Below, in pieces: positions 28,561 to 37,187 of a DNA stretch of 64,000 nt. The stretch covers positions 1 to 64,000 of the forward strand of contig NZ_AUMN01000003.1 of NCBI RefSeq assembly GCF_000430705.1, given 5' to 3'. The notes under the pieces were generated by a model. That model had not been told where the DNA came from. It was given only the letters and a program-made list of their open reading frames with translations, and did no database searches. Numbering within the stretch: the stretch's first letter is position 1; the number at the start of each line of letters is the position of its first letter. A program made the position numbers and the translations under genes. Origin of the DNA: Arthrobacter castelli DSM 16402 (lineage in GTDB: Bacteria > Actinomycetota > Actinomycetes > Actinomycetales > Micrococcaceae).

Positions 28561-29619
28561 TTAGGAGAACTCGATGCACCGCGGCCCCTCGGAGCAGGCG
28601 TAGCTGTTCAGGAACCGGAGTCCGCCGTCGGGCTCGATCCGGTAGACGGACAAAGCGTTGGAGACTTCCCCGCAGGCCAGCAGGAAGCGCCCGTCGGGTG
28701 TGATATTCATCCCCCGTGGCTGTGTTTCGGTCTCGACAGCGTGCAGATAGGACAGTTGACCGGTGTTCTGGTCGACGGCGAATACTGCGATCGTGCTGCT
28801 GGACCGTTCGGTGGTGTACAGGAAGCGGTTGTCCGGGGTCAGCCGCAGCTCGGCGCACCAGATGGCGTCGGGACCGGGGGCGGGGCCCGACCCATCGCGG
28901 ACCCGCCCGGGAACCAGTTGCAACCGGTGGTCGATGCTGGAACTTACCTGCACCTCGGTCAGCGAGCCGTCGGAGGAATCGCGCGCATACACCACCACCG
29001 TGCCGGCCATCTCGTTGAGCACATAGACGTGCTCGCCGGATGCGGAGAAGCGCAGGTGGCGCGGTCCGCTACCGGCGGAGGTGTGGACTCTGCCGCCGTC
29101 GCTCAGGGTTCCGGTGGCCTCGTCGAACGTCCACCAGACGACGACGTCGTCGCCCAGGGCGGTCGCATACACCTGTTGGTTATCCGGTGAGGCGACCACC
29201 GTGTGCGCGTGGCGGCCCGGCACCACCCTGCTGGTCAACGGCCCGGCGGCGACACCGTCGTCGATGCCGCTGACGGTGACCAGATCGTCGTTGTAGGAAG
29301 CAGCGAGCAGATGCCGCCCGGTGCCATCGGTGCTCAAATATGCCATCGGTGCGGCGAGCGTTCCCGTCCCGGCCGGATCCAGGCGGTTTCCGGCGCGGAA
29401 GGTGGCGACCGTCGCCGGATCGGTGCGCACCGCGGCATACAGCACGTCTGAATCTGCGCCCGAGGCTGAGCCCGAGCCCGGGTTCGTGGCCAGCCACTGC
29501 ACCTGGCCATCGGTACGGTGCTGGTCTTGCGGCTTCAGATCTCCAGTCTCCAGATCAAGCTCGAAGATGTCGATCGATGTGCCCGCCGCGCATCCTGCGT
29601 AGACGGCAATGCTGCTCAT
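28561..29619 (-). CDS. Lactonase family (7-bladed propeller, Pgl-type) protein
   Basis: The 352-residue protein belongs to the lactonase / 6-phosphogluconolactonase beta-propeller family, which hydrolyses sugar lactones. Repeated blades are visible, with VPGRHAHTVVASPDNQQVYA, GPRHLRFSASGEHVYVLNE, AELRLTPDNRFLYTTERSS and the final ITPDGRFLLACGEVSNALSVY. The ATG at 29619 is behind GGGAGGT. It is an isolated leftward gene, separated from the Rpf-like gene by a terminator. Confidence 0.88.
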   Translation of the reverse strand: MSSIAVYAGCAAGTSIDIFELDLETGDLKPQDQHRTDGQVQWLATNPGSGSASGADSDVLYAAVRTDPATVATFRAGNRLDPAGTGTLAAPMAYLSTDGTGRHLLAASYNDDLVTVSGIDDGVAAGPLTSRVVPGRHAHTVVASPDNQQVYATALGDDVVVWWTFDEATGTLSDGGRVHTSAGSGPRHLRFSASGEHVYVLNEMAGTVVVYARDSSDGSLTEVQVSSSIDHRLQLVPGRVRDGSGPAPGPDAIWCAELRLTPDNRFLYTTERSSSTIAVFAVDQNTGQLSYLHAVETETQPRGMNITPDGRFLLACGEVSNALSVYRIEPDGGLRFLNSYACSEGPRCIEFS

Positions 29620-29727
29620 GGCTACCTCCCGGTCGGTGTCCCTGCCAGCATAGCCGTGCTGCACAGTGCCCGGCAGGGGGCGGAATATGTGACGGCGAGG
29701 GGCCGGGCCGAGGACAAGTTAAACGCG

Positions 29728-29769
29728 AAATGCGCCCCGCACCAGGGAAACCCGATGCGGGGCGCATTT
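29728..29769. terminator. Strong intrinsic terminator of the Rpf-like gene
   Basis: AAATGCGCCCCGCA (29728-29741) pairs perfectly along 14 bp with TGCGGGGCGCATTT (29756-29769). Read leftward, the stem ends in TTT and is followed by CGCGTTTAAC. This fits an efficient terminator for the gene at 29844-30539, and it could also work in the other direction. Confidence 0.75.
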
Positions 29770-29843
29770 ACCGCAGTGCGGACCGGCAGTTCGCAATTAC
29801 CGGACCACGTGCGTGCAGATCAGAACCTGCAAGCTGTTACTGC

Positions 29844-30539
29844 TTAGGCAGGCAGCTGCAGAACCTCTCCGGTGAAGATGAGGTTCGGATCGATCAGGCT
29901 GTCGGCGTTGGCCTGGTACAGAGCCTGCCATCCACCTTCGATGCCCAGCTTCTGGGCGATCTTGCTGAGGGTGTCCCCCTGCTGGATGGTGTAGGTCTCG
30001 CCGCTGACTGCCGGGGCAGGTGCGGGAGCCGGTGCAGGCTCAGGGGCCGGTGCCGGAGCCGGCTGAGGTGCCGGTGCAGGCTCAGGTGCCGGAGCGGGAG
30101 CCGGTGCAGGCTGGGGAGCCGGCTGCTGGACCGGGGCCTGCTGCGGCTGCTGGACCGGAGTGGTCTGGTTGCTCTGGACACTGGTGGTGCCGCCAGCCGT
30201 GCTGGCCGATCCACCGGATCCGCCCACGAAGCAGTTCGGCCAGGCGCTCGGGCCCTGCATGGCCAGCAGGTTCTCGGCGACGCGGATCTGCTCAGCCTTG
30301 CTGGCGTTGGCCGGGTTGCCGGAGCCGCCGGCAGCGTTCCAGCTGCTCTGGCTGAACTGCAGGCCACCGTAGTAGCCGTTTCCGGTGTTGATGTTCCAGT
30401 TTCCGCCGCTCTCGCACTGGGCCATTGCTTCCCAGTTCGCCGCCGAAGCGGAGGTGGCGGTCAGTCCGGCTGCAGCAGTCGAAATTGCGGCGACGGCGAG
30501 TCCGCGCCGGGCAATGCGATTGAAAGTAGTCTTAGTCAT
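29844..30539 (-). CDS. Secreted Rpf-like transglycosylase with LysM domain
   Basis: The 231-residue protein is exported and bound to the cell wall. The signal peptide ends near residue 33 (SASA/AN). An Rpf-type (resuscitation-promoting factor) lysozyme-like domain follows: WEAMAQCESGGNWNINTGNG with the catalytic E43, then YYGGLQFSQSSWNAAGG. A Gln/Ser part and a long Pro-Ala repeat link it to a C-terminal LysM domain (YTIQQGDTLSKIAQKL). It would cut peptidoglycan during growth or exit from dormancy. Upstream lies a long leader (30540-30808, no gene) with T-rich and hairpin segments. I could not match it to a known riboswitch. Confidence 0.92.
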   Translation of the reverse strand: MTKTTFNRIARRGLAVAAISTAAAGLTATSASAANWEAMAQCESGGNWNINTGNGYYGGLQFSQSSWNAAGGSGNPANASKAEQIRVAENLLAMQGPSAWPNCFVGGSGGSASTAGGTTSVQSNQTTPVQQPQQAPVQQPAPQPAPAPAPAPEPAPAPQPAPAPAPEPAPAPAPAPAVSGETYTIQQGDTLSKIAQKLGIEGGWQALYQANADSLIDPNLIFTGEVLQLPA

Positions 30540-30808
30540 GAGGGTTGCGATGCTCCGGGGTCCACTTCCGCTCCACCTGTCCCCAGGCTTCAACGCAGCG
30601 CCGCCCACCCCTGACTGATTGAGGTCTCTTACGGTATCTGCCATGGCGGCGTACAGCGTGTTGCAGTACCGAGCATTTCCGGCTGTCCAAGCGACCTGGC
30701 ACAGCCCATCCCGATTGGGATCTCATGTAACAATACGGCAACATCCAAATCGTTGCAAAACCGAGACCAAATTTTTTTCTGCGTTACCCGATGTTGACCT
30801 TTGGGCGA

Positions 30809-31843
30809 CTAGGACGTGGGGCCCAGCGGAGCGTCTCCGGGATCCTCGTTTTCCCCGTCTCCGCCGGCGACAGCGGCGGTCCGTCCGTTCTTGATCACGG
30901 TCTGGTTCATCAGCGGGATGACGATACCGGCGTTGTCGAGTTGTGTCTTCAGCCGGGCCCGCATCTCGCGTGCGATACCCCACTGTTCGAGCGGCTTGGT
31001 CCGCAGCACCAACCGTATCGTAATGGATTCGCCGGTCAGTGCCTGGATGCCCCAGACCTCCGGCTCGTCGAGGATCAGGCGGCGCCACTGCCGTTCCTTG
31101 CGCATGGCCTTGGCCGTCTGCAGGAGCAGGTCGCTGACTTCGCTGATATCGGAGTTGTAGGGGACCGGGATGTCGAGCACCGACCGCGCCCAGCCTTGTG
31201 AGAAATTCCCCACACGAAGGACTTCGCCGTTGCGCACGTGCCACAGCGTGCCATCCAGGTCACGCAATTGTGTGACGCGCAATCCAACGTTCTCCACTTC
31301 GCCGGAGGCATCTCCCAGATCCACGTAGTCGCCGATGCCGTACTGGTCTTCGGCCACCATGAATATGCCGGAGAGGTAATCCTTCACCAGCGCCTGCGCG
31401 CCAAAGCCGAGGGCGACGCCCACCACGCCGGCGCTGGCAATGATCGGCGCCATGTTGATGCCCAGCTCGGACAGCACCGTGAGTGCGACGATGGCGGTGA
31501 TCACGATGGTGGAGACCGATCGCAGCACCGAACCCACCGTCTTGGCCCGTTGCGCGCGGCGGGCCCTGGCAATCGGGGAATCCTGGATCAGCCAACGCTT
31601 GGTTTCCTCGGCTTGGTGGGGCTCCGATTCGTCGGGACCCACCTCGTTGTCCAGCTTGGCGGCGTCCCCTTCGGCTATGTGATTCATCACGCGCCGGATG
31701 ATCAGCCTCAAAATCACGTTCAGGATGATTCCTGCGACAATGATGATGGCGATCTTCAGCGGCTTGTCGAGGAGGAACTGCCAGATGCCGTTGGCTGCGT
31801 CACCGGCATTTTGCACAGCTTGTTCAGCAGCTTTTTGATCCAT
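30809..31843 (-). CDS. MscS-family mechanosensitive ion channel
   Basis: The 344-residue protein is a small-conductance mechanosensitive channel that releases solutes after osmotic downshock. It has two N-terminal hydrophobic segments. The pore helix and beta domain then follow with IIASAGVVGVALGFGAQALV, KDYLSGIFMVAEDQYGIGDY and GLRVTQLRDLDGTLWHVRNG. The C-terminus is short and acidic. Such a channel complements ectoine synthesis by letting compatible solutes out. The ATG at 31843 is the first in-frame start next to the family sequence; upstream frame is non-homologous. Confidence 0.93.
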   Translation of the reverse strand: MDQKAAEQAVQNAGDAANGIWQFLLDKPLKIAIIIVAGIILNVILRLIIRRVMNHIAEGDAAKLDNEVGPDESEPHQAEETKRWLIQDSPIARARRAQRAKTVGSVLRSVSTIVITAIVALTVLSELGINMAPIIASAGVVGVALGFGAQALVKDYLSGIFMVAEDQYGIGDYVDLGDASGEVENVGLRVTQLRDLDGTLWHVRNGEVLRVGNFSQGWARSVLDIPVPYNSDISEVSDLLLQTAKAMRKERQWRRLILDEPEVWGIQALTGESITIRLVLRTKPLEQWGIAREMRARLKTQLDNAGIVIPLMNQTVIKNGRTAAVAGGDGENEDPGDAPLGPTS

Positions 31844-31988
31844 GGGTTCGAGCGTATGCGCCAGTTCCCGGGCCGGGCAAATGGCGGCGCCGACGTCCGC
31901 GTTTGACCGCACCGCCGTCCGCGCGTCGTGGACAGCTACGATGTGGCGGTTACCCGTCAGTACCCCTTCAGCACCGAGAGGAATCACG

Positions 31989-32489
31989 ATGGCCGTGTCT
32001 GTGATTGTTGCAATCGTCTGCGCCGCGCTGATCCTGGTCGGCATTATCGGGGTGATCGTTCCGGTACTTCCCGGGTCTGTGCTGGTGGGGGTGTCCCTGC
32101 TGATCTGGGCGATAACGGTCCAGAGCGCCACCGGGTGGGTGATATTCGCCACGGGCGCGGTCCTGGTCACTGCCGGGATGACATCGAGCGCCGTACTGAC
32201 CGGCCGCCGGATGAAACGGCGCCAGGTGCCGAACCGCTCCCTGCTGGTGGGCGCCGGCTTTGCCGTTGTCGGGCTGTTCATGATCCCCGTCGTCGGGCTG
32301 TTTGTCGGTTTCGCGCTGGGCCTGCTGCTGGCCGAATACAGGCGGCAGCGGGACTTCCGGGCAGCCGTCGACTCCAGCTGGGAAGCGCTGAAGGCGGCCG
32401 GAATCGGCATTCTCGTCGAATGTGGGCTGGCCTGCCTGGCCGCCAGCGTGTGGGTCATCGGGGTGTGGATCCACTTCGCGATGGCTTAG
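31989..32489 (+). CDS. DUF456 family membrane protein
   Basis: The 166-residue protein has four to five hydrophobic segments and matches the DUF456 pattern: VGIIGVIVPVLPGSVLVGVS at the N-terminus, a GRRMKRRQVPN basic loop, VGLFMIPVVGLFVGFALGLL and a last helix. The function is unknown. A GAGAGGAA ribosome site precedes the ATG. It is divergent from mscS and converges with the fatty-acid transporter. Confidence 0.85.
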   Translation: MAVSVIVAIVCAALILVGIIGVIVPVLPGSVLVGVSLLIWAITVQSATGWVIFATGAVLVTAGMTSSAVLTGRRMKRRQVPNRSLLVGAGFAVVGLFMIPVVGLFVGFALGLLLAEYRRQRDFRAAVDSSWEALKAAGIGILVECGLACLAASVWVIGVWIHFAMA

Positions 32490-32523
32490 GCAGGATCCGG
32501 CAGGCGCTGCGTTGCAGTGCCGG

Positions 32524-33906
32524 CTAAGCCCCGGCGCCGACGAGCAGCAAGGTCGCGGCGAAAACAATGCCGGAAGCGATGAGCGTCACCATGGTGTACC
32601 CGAGGATGTCGCGCATCTTCAGCCCGGCTATGGCCAGCAGCGGCAGCGCCCAGAACGGCTGGATCATGTTGGTCCATTGGTCTCCGTAGGACACTGCCAT
32701 GATCGCCACTGATGGATCCACGCCCAGCCGGTTCGCGGCGTCGAGCATAATCGGGGCCTGCACCGCGAACTGTCCGCCGCCGGAGGGGACGAAGAAGTTG
32801 ACCAGCCCGGCCGATACCAGTGCGAGCACTCCGAAGGTGGCCGGGTTGGCGATGCCGACCAGGAAGTCGGAGAAGACGGTGATCAGTCCCGTCGTCGTCA
32901 TGATCCCCATAATCCCGGCGTACAAGGGGAACTGCAGCAGGATCTCGCCCACATTGGACGCGGCATTCTTCACCAGCCCGATCAGTTCGAACGGGTTGCG
33001 CACCAGCAGGAAGATCAGCGCCAGGAAAGTCCAGTTCACGATGTCCAGGGTCGCGGTGCCGCCCTGCGCGTAGTGGATCACCAGGTAGGTGGCCAGCGCG
33101 AGCCCGGTGATCAGGGTGAGGATGCGGCTGGCATCCACCTTGTCCGCGGGGGTGGCCACCTCGTCTTCGATGTCGACGTCGTCAGTGCCCCGGGCATCGA
33201 CCTTCAGTTCGGTGACGTTGTCCCCTGCGCGAGGAGCGACCAGCGCCAGGGCCAGTGCGACCAGGATGATAGTGGCGATAGCGGCGGTGATGTTCCACCA
33301 GGCGAAGGTGGTCTCGCCGACCGGGATGGTGCGGCCGAGTTGTTCGGTGACGAAAGAGTCCTCGGTGGCAGCCGCCAGCGGCCCGGACCCGGAATACCCC
33401 ATGTGCCAGACCACGAAACCGGAGAACCCGGCGGCGACCAGCATGGGGAAGTGCAGGGCGATGCCCTTTTCGCGGCCCTGGGCGGCGACTTCCTTGGCCA
33501 GCAGGCCGCCGACGACGAGCCCAAGCCCCCAGGTGATCAGGGAGGCGATCGCGGCGACAACGAACACGAAGACGTAGGCCTGGACGGGACTCTTCGGCAG
33601 TCCGCCGAGGAACCCGAGCAGTTTGCGCACGGGTCCGGTGTTGGCGAGTGTGTGGCCCAGCATCAGGATCAATGCCATCTGGGTCATGAACGCCAGCAGG
33701 CCGGAGAGGCCATCGCCCCAGCCATTCATGACGTCGACAAAGCCGGAATCGGTCAGCAGCAGCGCGAGGATGCCCACCACCAGCGTCAGCACGACGGCGA
33801 ACACCAGCGCGCTGGGGATGTAGCGTTCGACGACCGAGTTGACCGGCCGCATCACCGCTGAGACGCCGGATGCTCTCTGCTTCGGTTCTCCGCTTGGGCT
33901 GGGCAT
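32524..33906 (-). CDS. Short-chain fatty acid transporter AtoE-like
   Basis: The 460-residue permease belongs to the AtoE (TIGR00366) family, which takes up acetoacetate and short-chain fatty acids. About 12 hydrophobic segments are seen, with VNFFVPSGGGQFAVQAPIM and SYGDQWTNMIQPFWALPLL, both strongly conserved in the family. The cytosolic loop near the middle is acidic (DDVDIEDEVATPADKVD). An AGGAGA ribosome site precedes the ATG. No acetoacetate CoA-transferase genes are nearby. Confidence 0.93.
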   Translation of the reverse strand: MPSPSGEPKQRASGVSAVMRPVNSVVERYIPSALVFAVVLTLVVGILALLLTDSGFVDVMNGWGDGLSGLLAFMTQMALILMLGHTLANTGPVRKLLGFLGGLPKSPVQAYVFVFVVAAIASLITWGLGLVVGGLLAKEVAAQGREKGIALHFPMLVAAGFSGFVVWHMGYSGSGPLAAATEDSFVTEQLGRTIPVGETTFAWWNITAAIATIILVALALALVAPRAGDNVTELKVDARGTDDVDIEDEVATPADKVDASRILTLITGLALATYLVIHYAQGGTATLDIVNWTFLALIFLLVRNPFELIGLVKNAASNVGEILLQFPLYAGIMGIMTTTGLITVFSDFLVGIANPATFGVLALVSAGLVNFFVPSGGGQFAVQAPIMLDAANRLGVDPSVAIMAVSYGDQWTNMIQPFWALPLLAIAGLKMRDILGYTMVTLIASGIVFAATLLLVGAGA

Positions 33907-34006
33907 GGCTCAACTTCTCCTCGAGGTGCGACGACGGTGTCAGCAGACACTCTAGGCCCTCACGGAGTGTGGTTGTGGTATTTGTGGCGGTCGCCGCTGT
34001 GGGCGC

Positions 34007-34840
34007 TTAGTGGCCGAAGCTGTTGGAGTCCTGGATGTCGGCGGTGCCGGTGTCCATCGCCGAGATGCTGTCCATGTCGTCGGCGGCCAGCTCGAAGTCG
34101 AAGACGTCAATGTTCTGGCGGATGCGTTCGGGCCGAGCCGACTTGGGAATCACGACGGCGCCGAGCTGATGGTGCCAGCGGAGCACGATCTGGCCCGGTG
34201 TCTTGCCATACTTGTCGGCCAGCGAGGTGAGGGTCTGCTCGGCCAGCAGGTCACCGCCCTTGCCCAGCGGACTCCACGACTCGGTCACGATCCCGTGCTG
34301 CGCATGGAACTGACGGGAATCCGGGCGGGTGTGGCGTGGGTCGAGCTGGATCTGGTTCACCTCCGGAGCCAGGCCCTCGTCGAGCAGTCGCTGCAGGTGC
34401 GCCGGCTTGAAGTTCGAAGTGCCGATGGCCCGCACCCGCTTGTCCTCGAGCAGTGCGGCCAGCCCCTTGAAGGCGTCCACGTACCGGTCCTGGCCCGGGT
34501 TCGGCCAGTGGATCAGCAGCAGGTCGATGTAGTCGACGTCGAGCAGCTTGGCGCTGTTCTCGAACGCGCGCTGGGCGCCGTCGTAGCTGTGCCATTCACT
34601 GTTGAACTTGGTGGTGATGAAAACGTCGGAACGGTCGACGCCGGAGCGGCGGATCCCTTCGCCAACACCGGCTTCATTGCGGTAGTTTTCGGCCGTATCG
34701 AACAACCGGTATCCGGCACCGACGGCGGTTTCGACGGCGTCGGCCGCCTCGGCGTCATCAAGCGGCCAGGTGCCATAACCGAGGACGGGGATGGAGGCGC
34801 CGTGCTTGAGCTGGACGGTGGGGGCGATGGCATCTGTCAT
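34007..34840 (-). CDS. Aldo/keto reductase (AKR5-like)
   Basis: The 277-residue NADPH-dependent reductase has the complete catalytic tetrad D48, Y53, K78 and H111 in RLFDTAENYRNE, TTKFN and LLLIHWP. The C-terminal part has GTSNFKPAHLQRLL and PKSARPERIRQN. The layout resembles 2,5-diketo-D-gluconate reductases. The ATG at 34840 is behind CAGGAG; the in-frame sequence upstream is not part of the family. A remnant of a different reductase of this family lies at 17195-17370. Confidence 0.92.
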   Translation of the reverse strand: MTDAIAPTVQLKHGASIPVLGYGTWPLDDAEAADAVETAVGAGYRLFDTAENYRNEAGVGEGIRRSGVDRSDVFITTKFNSEWHSYDGAQRAFENSAKLLDVDYIDLLLIHWPNPGQDRYVDAFKGLAALLEDKRVRAIGTSNFKPAHLQRLLDEGLAPEVNQIQLDPRHTRPDSRQFHAQHGIVTESWSPLGKGGDLLAEQTLTSLADKYGKTPGQIVLRWHHQLGAVVIPKSARPERIRQNIDVFDFELAADDMDSISAMDTGTADIQDSNSFGH

Positions 34841-34970
34841 GAACTGCTCCTGAACTCCCGCGGTTCTCACGGGGTAGGCATTCGAAACATTGCGGCCCCT
34901 CCAGCCTAATGGCCGCAGGCAGGCAGCTCCGAGCATGGACTCGCCCGGCAGTGCGTGGGACCATACGCAT

Positions 34971-35378
34971 ATGGCTTCAGTCCAAGTCCGCTACATCGTC
35001 CGCGACGTGGACGAGGGGCTTGCCTTCTACACCACCCACCTTGGTTTCCACGAGGACATGCACCCCGCACCGGCCTTCGCGATGCTCTCCCGCGGACCGT
35101 TGCGGCTCGTGCTCAACGCATCCAGTCCCGAGGGCGTCGGTGGCGGATCGGTCCTCTCCGACGGCAGCATCCCCGAGCCCGGCGGCTGGAACCGGTTCGG
35201 CATCGAGACCGACGACCTCGACGGCACCGTCGAGCGGTTGCGCGGCGCCGGCGTGGCGTTCCGGGGCGAGGTGATCGAGGGCACCGGCGTGCGGCAGGCG
35301 ATCATCGAGGACCCCTCCGGCAACCCCGTCGAGCTCTTCGAGCCGCGCCGGCCCGAGGCGCGCCTCACGATCGACTGA
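34971..35378 (+). CDS. VOC-family (glyoxalase/bleomycin-resistance-like) protein
   Basis: The 135-residue protein has the paired beta-alpha-beta-beta-beta modules of the VOC superfamily: QVRYIVRDVDEGLAFYTTHL at the start, GWNRFGIETDDLDGTVERLR in the middle and IIEDPSGNPVELFEPRR at the end with the last metal-ligand type glutamate. The substrate is unknown; small VOC proteins may be isomerases, dioxygenases or ligand binders. It lies between convergent and divergent neighbours and seems to be transcribed alone. Confidence 0.85.
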   Translation: MASVQVRYIVRDVDEGLAFYTTHLGFHEDMHPAPAFAMLSRGPLRLVLNASSPEGVGGGSVLSDGSIPEPGGWNRFGIETDDLDGTVERLRGAGVAFRGEVIEGTGVRQAIIEDPSGNPVELFEPRRPEARLTID

Positions 35379-35390
35379 CTGGCTGGCGCT

Positions 35391-36923
35391 TCAGTGTCCG
35401 GCGCTGGTGCCAGTCCTGCCCAGCGTCGCCAGGGCGATTCCAGCCGCGGCGAGCATCAAGACCAGGGCGATTCCCGCCGTCGTCGTAATTCCCGAATCGA
35501 AGGCTGCCTTCGCGGACTCCAGCAGCGACTGCGCAGCCTGTGGAGGCAATGAGCCGGCCGCCTGGGTGGCGCCGCCCAGCGTTTCGGCTGCTGCAGTGCG
35601 GTCCGGGCCGGTCAACGCATTGGGCAGCACGACATTAGCCTGGTAGGCAGCGGTGACGATGCTGCCCAGAATTGCCGTGCCGAGGACTGCGCCCAGCTCG
35701 TAGGCGGTCTCGGAAATCGCAGACGCGGCCCCCGCTTTCTCGGCCGGGACGCTGGAGAGGATCAGGTCATTGGAGATCGTTTCCGCTGATCCGACCCCGG
35801 CTCCAAGCAGCACGAAACCGGCCAGGATGCCGACGACGTCGCCGGTGTGCCCGACCAGTGCGACGACGGCGTATCCGGCGGCGTTGAGCATCAGCCCGCC
35901 GGCCACCACGTACGCCGGGCGGATCCGCCGCACCACCGGTACCACCGCAAGGCCGGCCACGATCGTCATCGCCAGTCCGGGGAGCATGGCCAGGCCGGCG
36001 TCCATTGGGGACATTCCTGCGACCAACTGCAGGTGCTGGGACAGGAAGAAGATGAAGCCGACCAGCGACAGGATGCTGAGCAGGTTCGCGACCAAAGCAC
36101 CGCTGAACACCGGATTGCGGAACAGCCGCACCTGCAGCATCGGGGTGCGCTGGTGCAGTTGGCGGCGGACAAACAGCACGCCGAAGAACAGCCCCGCGGC
36201 CATTGCGATCAGCGGGAGCAGGCCGAACCCGTCGACGGCGGCGGACTTAATGCCGTAGACGACAGGTGTCATGGTCAGCAGGGCCAGCAGGATGCTGACG
36301 ACGTCGACCGGTCCGGGAGTCGGGTCCTTCGACTCGGGGACGAAGACCGGAGCAAGGAGCAGCAGCGGAACCAGCACCGGCACGGCCATCAGGAAGACCG
36401 AGCCCCACCAGAAGTGTTCGAGCAGGAATCCGCCCGCGATCGGGCCGAGGGCGGCGCCGCCGGAAAAGCCCGCGGCCCAGACAGCGATGGCGGTGCGGCG
36501 CTGCGTGGGGTCGGTGAACATATTGCGGATCAGCGAGAGTGTGGCCGGCATCAGCATGGCGCCGAAGAATCCGAGGATGGCGCGGGCGGCGATGAGCGTT
36601 CCCGCGTCCGGGGCGAAGGCGGCGAGGATGGAGACGACGCCGAATCCGGTGCTGCCGATCATCAGCAGCCGGCGGCGTCCAATCCGGTCGCCCAGGCTGC
36701 CCATCGGCACGAGCAGGCCGGCGAGCACCAACGAATAGACATCCACGATCCACAGCACGGCGGTGCCGCTGGGATTCATCGCGCGTGAAATTTCCGGGAT
36801 GGCGAAGCTCAACACGGTGTTGTCCGCCGCGATGAGCACCACCGGAAGCATCAGGACGGCCAGTCCGGCCCAGGCACGGCGTCCGGCCTGCTGGGGGCGT
36901 GGCGGGGCGTCGGTTCTGAACAT
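35391..36923 (-). CDS. MFS drug exporter, DHA2 (14-helix) type
   Basis: The 510-residue protein is a major facilitator of the EmrB/QacA/SmvA kind with about 14 hydrophobic segments. The motif A loop GSLGDRIGRRRLLMIG follows the second helix, and the motif C-like GFSGGAALGPIAGGFLLEHF is in the fifth. The N-terminus has VVLIAADNTVLSFAIPEISR with the membrane aspartate typical of cation efflux. It probably exports lipophilic cations or biocides. A TetR gene with a strong palindrome is divergent from it, a usual arrangement for substrate-induced efflux. Confidence 0.92.
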   Translation of the reverse strand: MFRTDAPPRPQQAGRRAWAGLAVLMLPVVLIAADNTVLSFAIPEISRAMNPSGTAVLWIVDVYSLVLAGLLVPMGSLGDRIGRRRLLMIGSTGFGVVSILAAFAPDAGTLIAARAILGFFGAMLMPATLSLIRNMFTDPTQRRTAIAVWAAGFSGGAALGPIAGGFLLEHFWWGSVFLMAVPVLVPLLLLAPVFVPESKDPTPGPVDVVSILLALLTMTPVVYGIKSAAVDGFGLLPLIAMAAGLFFGVLFVRRQLHQRTPMLQVRLFRNPVFSGALVANLLSILSLVGFIFFLSQHLQLVAGMSPMDAGLAMLPGLAMTIVAGLAVVPVVRRIRPAYVVAGGLMLNAAGYAVVALVGHTGDVVGILAGFVLLGAGVGSAETISNDLILSSVPAEKAGAASAISETAYELGAVLGTAILGSIVTAAYQANVVLPNALTGPDRTAAAETLGGATQAAGSLPPQAAQSLLESAKAAFDSGITTTAGIALVLMLAAAGIALATLGRTGTSAGH

Positions 36924-37040
36924 GGTGGCACCTCCTGGTGGTCGTGTTAGGTGTATTGGGGTGGTTCGGGCTGGTTGGAGTGGTGCCGCGGCGAGGTTGT
37001 GCCGGAGCGTTCCTGGGATGGCGATTCCGCTCCGCTATGG

Positions 37041-37102
37041 TTTTGCTCCGCTATGGGACAAATTGCCGGCGGCGCGCACGGCAGGAAGTCCCATACCGGA
37101 GC
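37041..37102. repeat. Dispersed stem-loop repeat, copy A
   Basis: GCTCCGCTATGGGAC (37045-37059) pairs with GTCCCATACCGGAGC (37088-37102) with one mismatch. The 34 bases from 37041 to 37074 are the same as 43641-43674 (copy B) except for one base, and the right arm and its GA-rich flank match too. A partial duplicate CCGCTCCGCTATGG lies directly upstream (37027-37040). Confidence 0.75.
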
Positions 37103-37140
37103 GAAAACGGGATTTCCGGCGGCCTCGTCGCCTGATACAT

Positions 37141-37183
37141 ACTATACCGTCTAGACGGTACAGTAAATACCTAGTACGGTACT
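37141..37183. promoter_or_regulatory. TetR operator palindromes
   Basis: TACCGTCTAGACGGTA (37145-37160) is a perfect 16-base palindrome, extended by ACT/AGT at 37141-37143 and 37162-37164. A second palindrome, AGTACGGTACT, lies at 37173-37183, five bases before the tetR start. They are the probable binding sites of the adjacent TetR protein and would control both tetR and the divergent exporter. Confidence 0.75.
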
Positions 37184-37187
37184 GGAT

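Noticed and set aside
30540-30808. c-di-AMP (ydaO-type) riboswitch before the Rpf-like gene
   Set aside because: Such riboswitches are known before rpf genes, so I looked for the GAAtCC and CCGAACCCG...CAGCTAACC-type core on the minus strand. Neither block is present, so I only record an unassigned leader.
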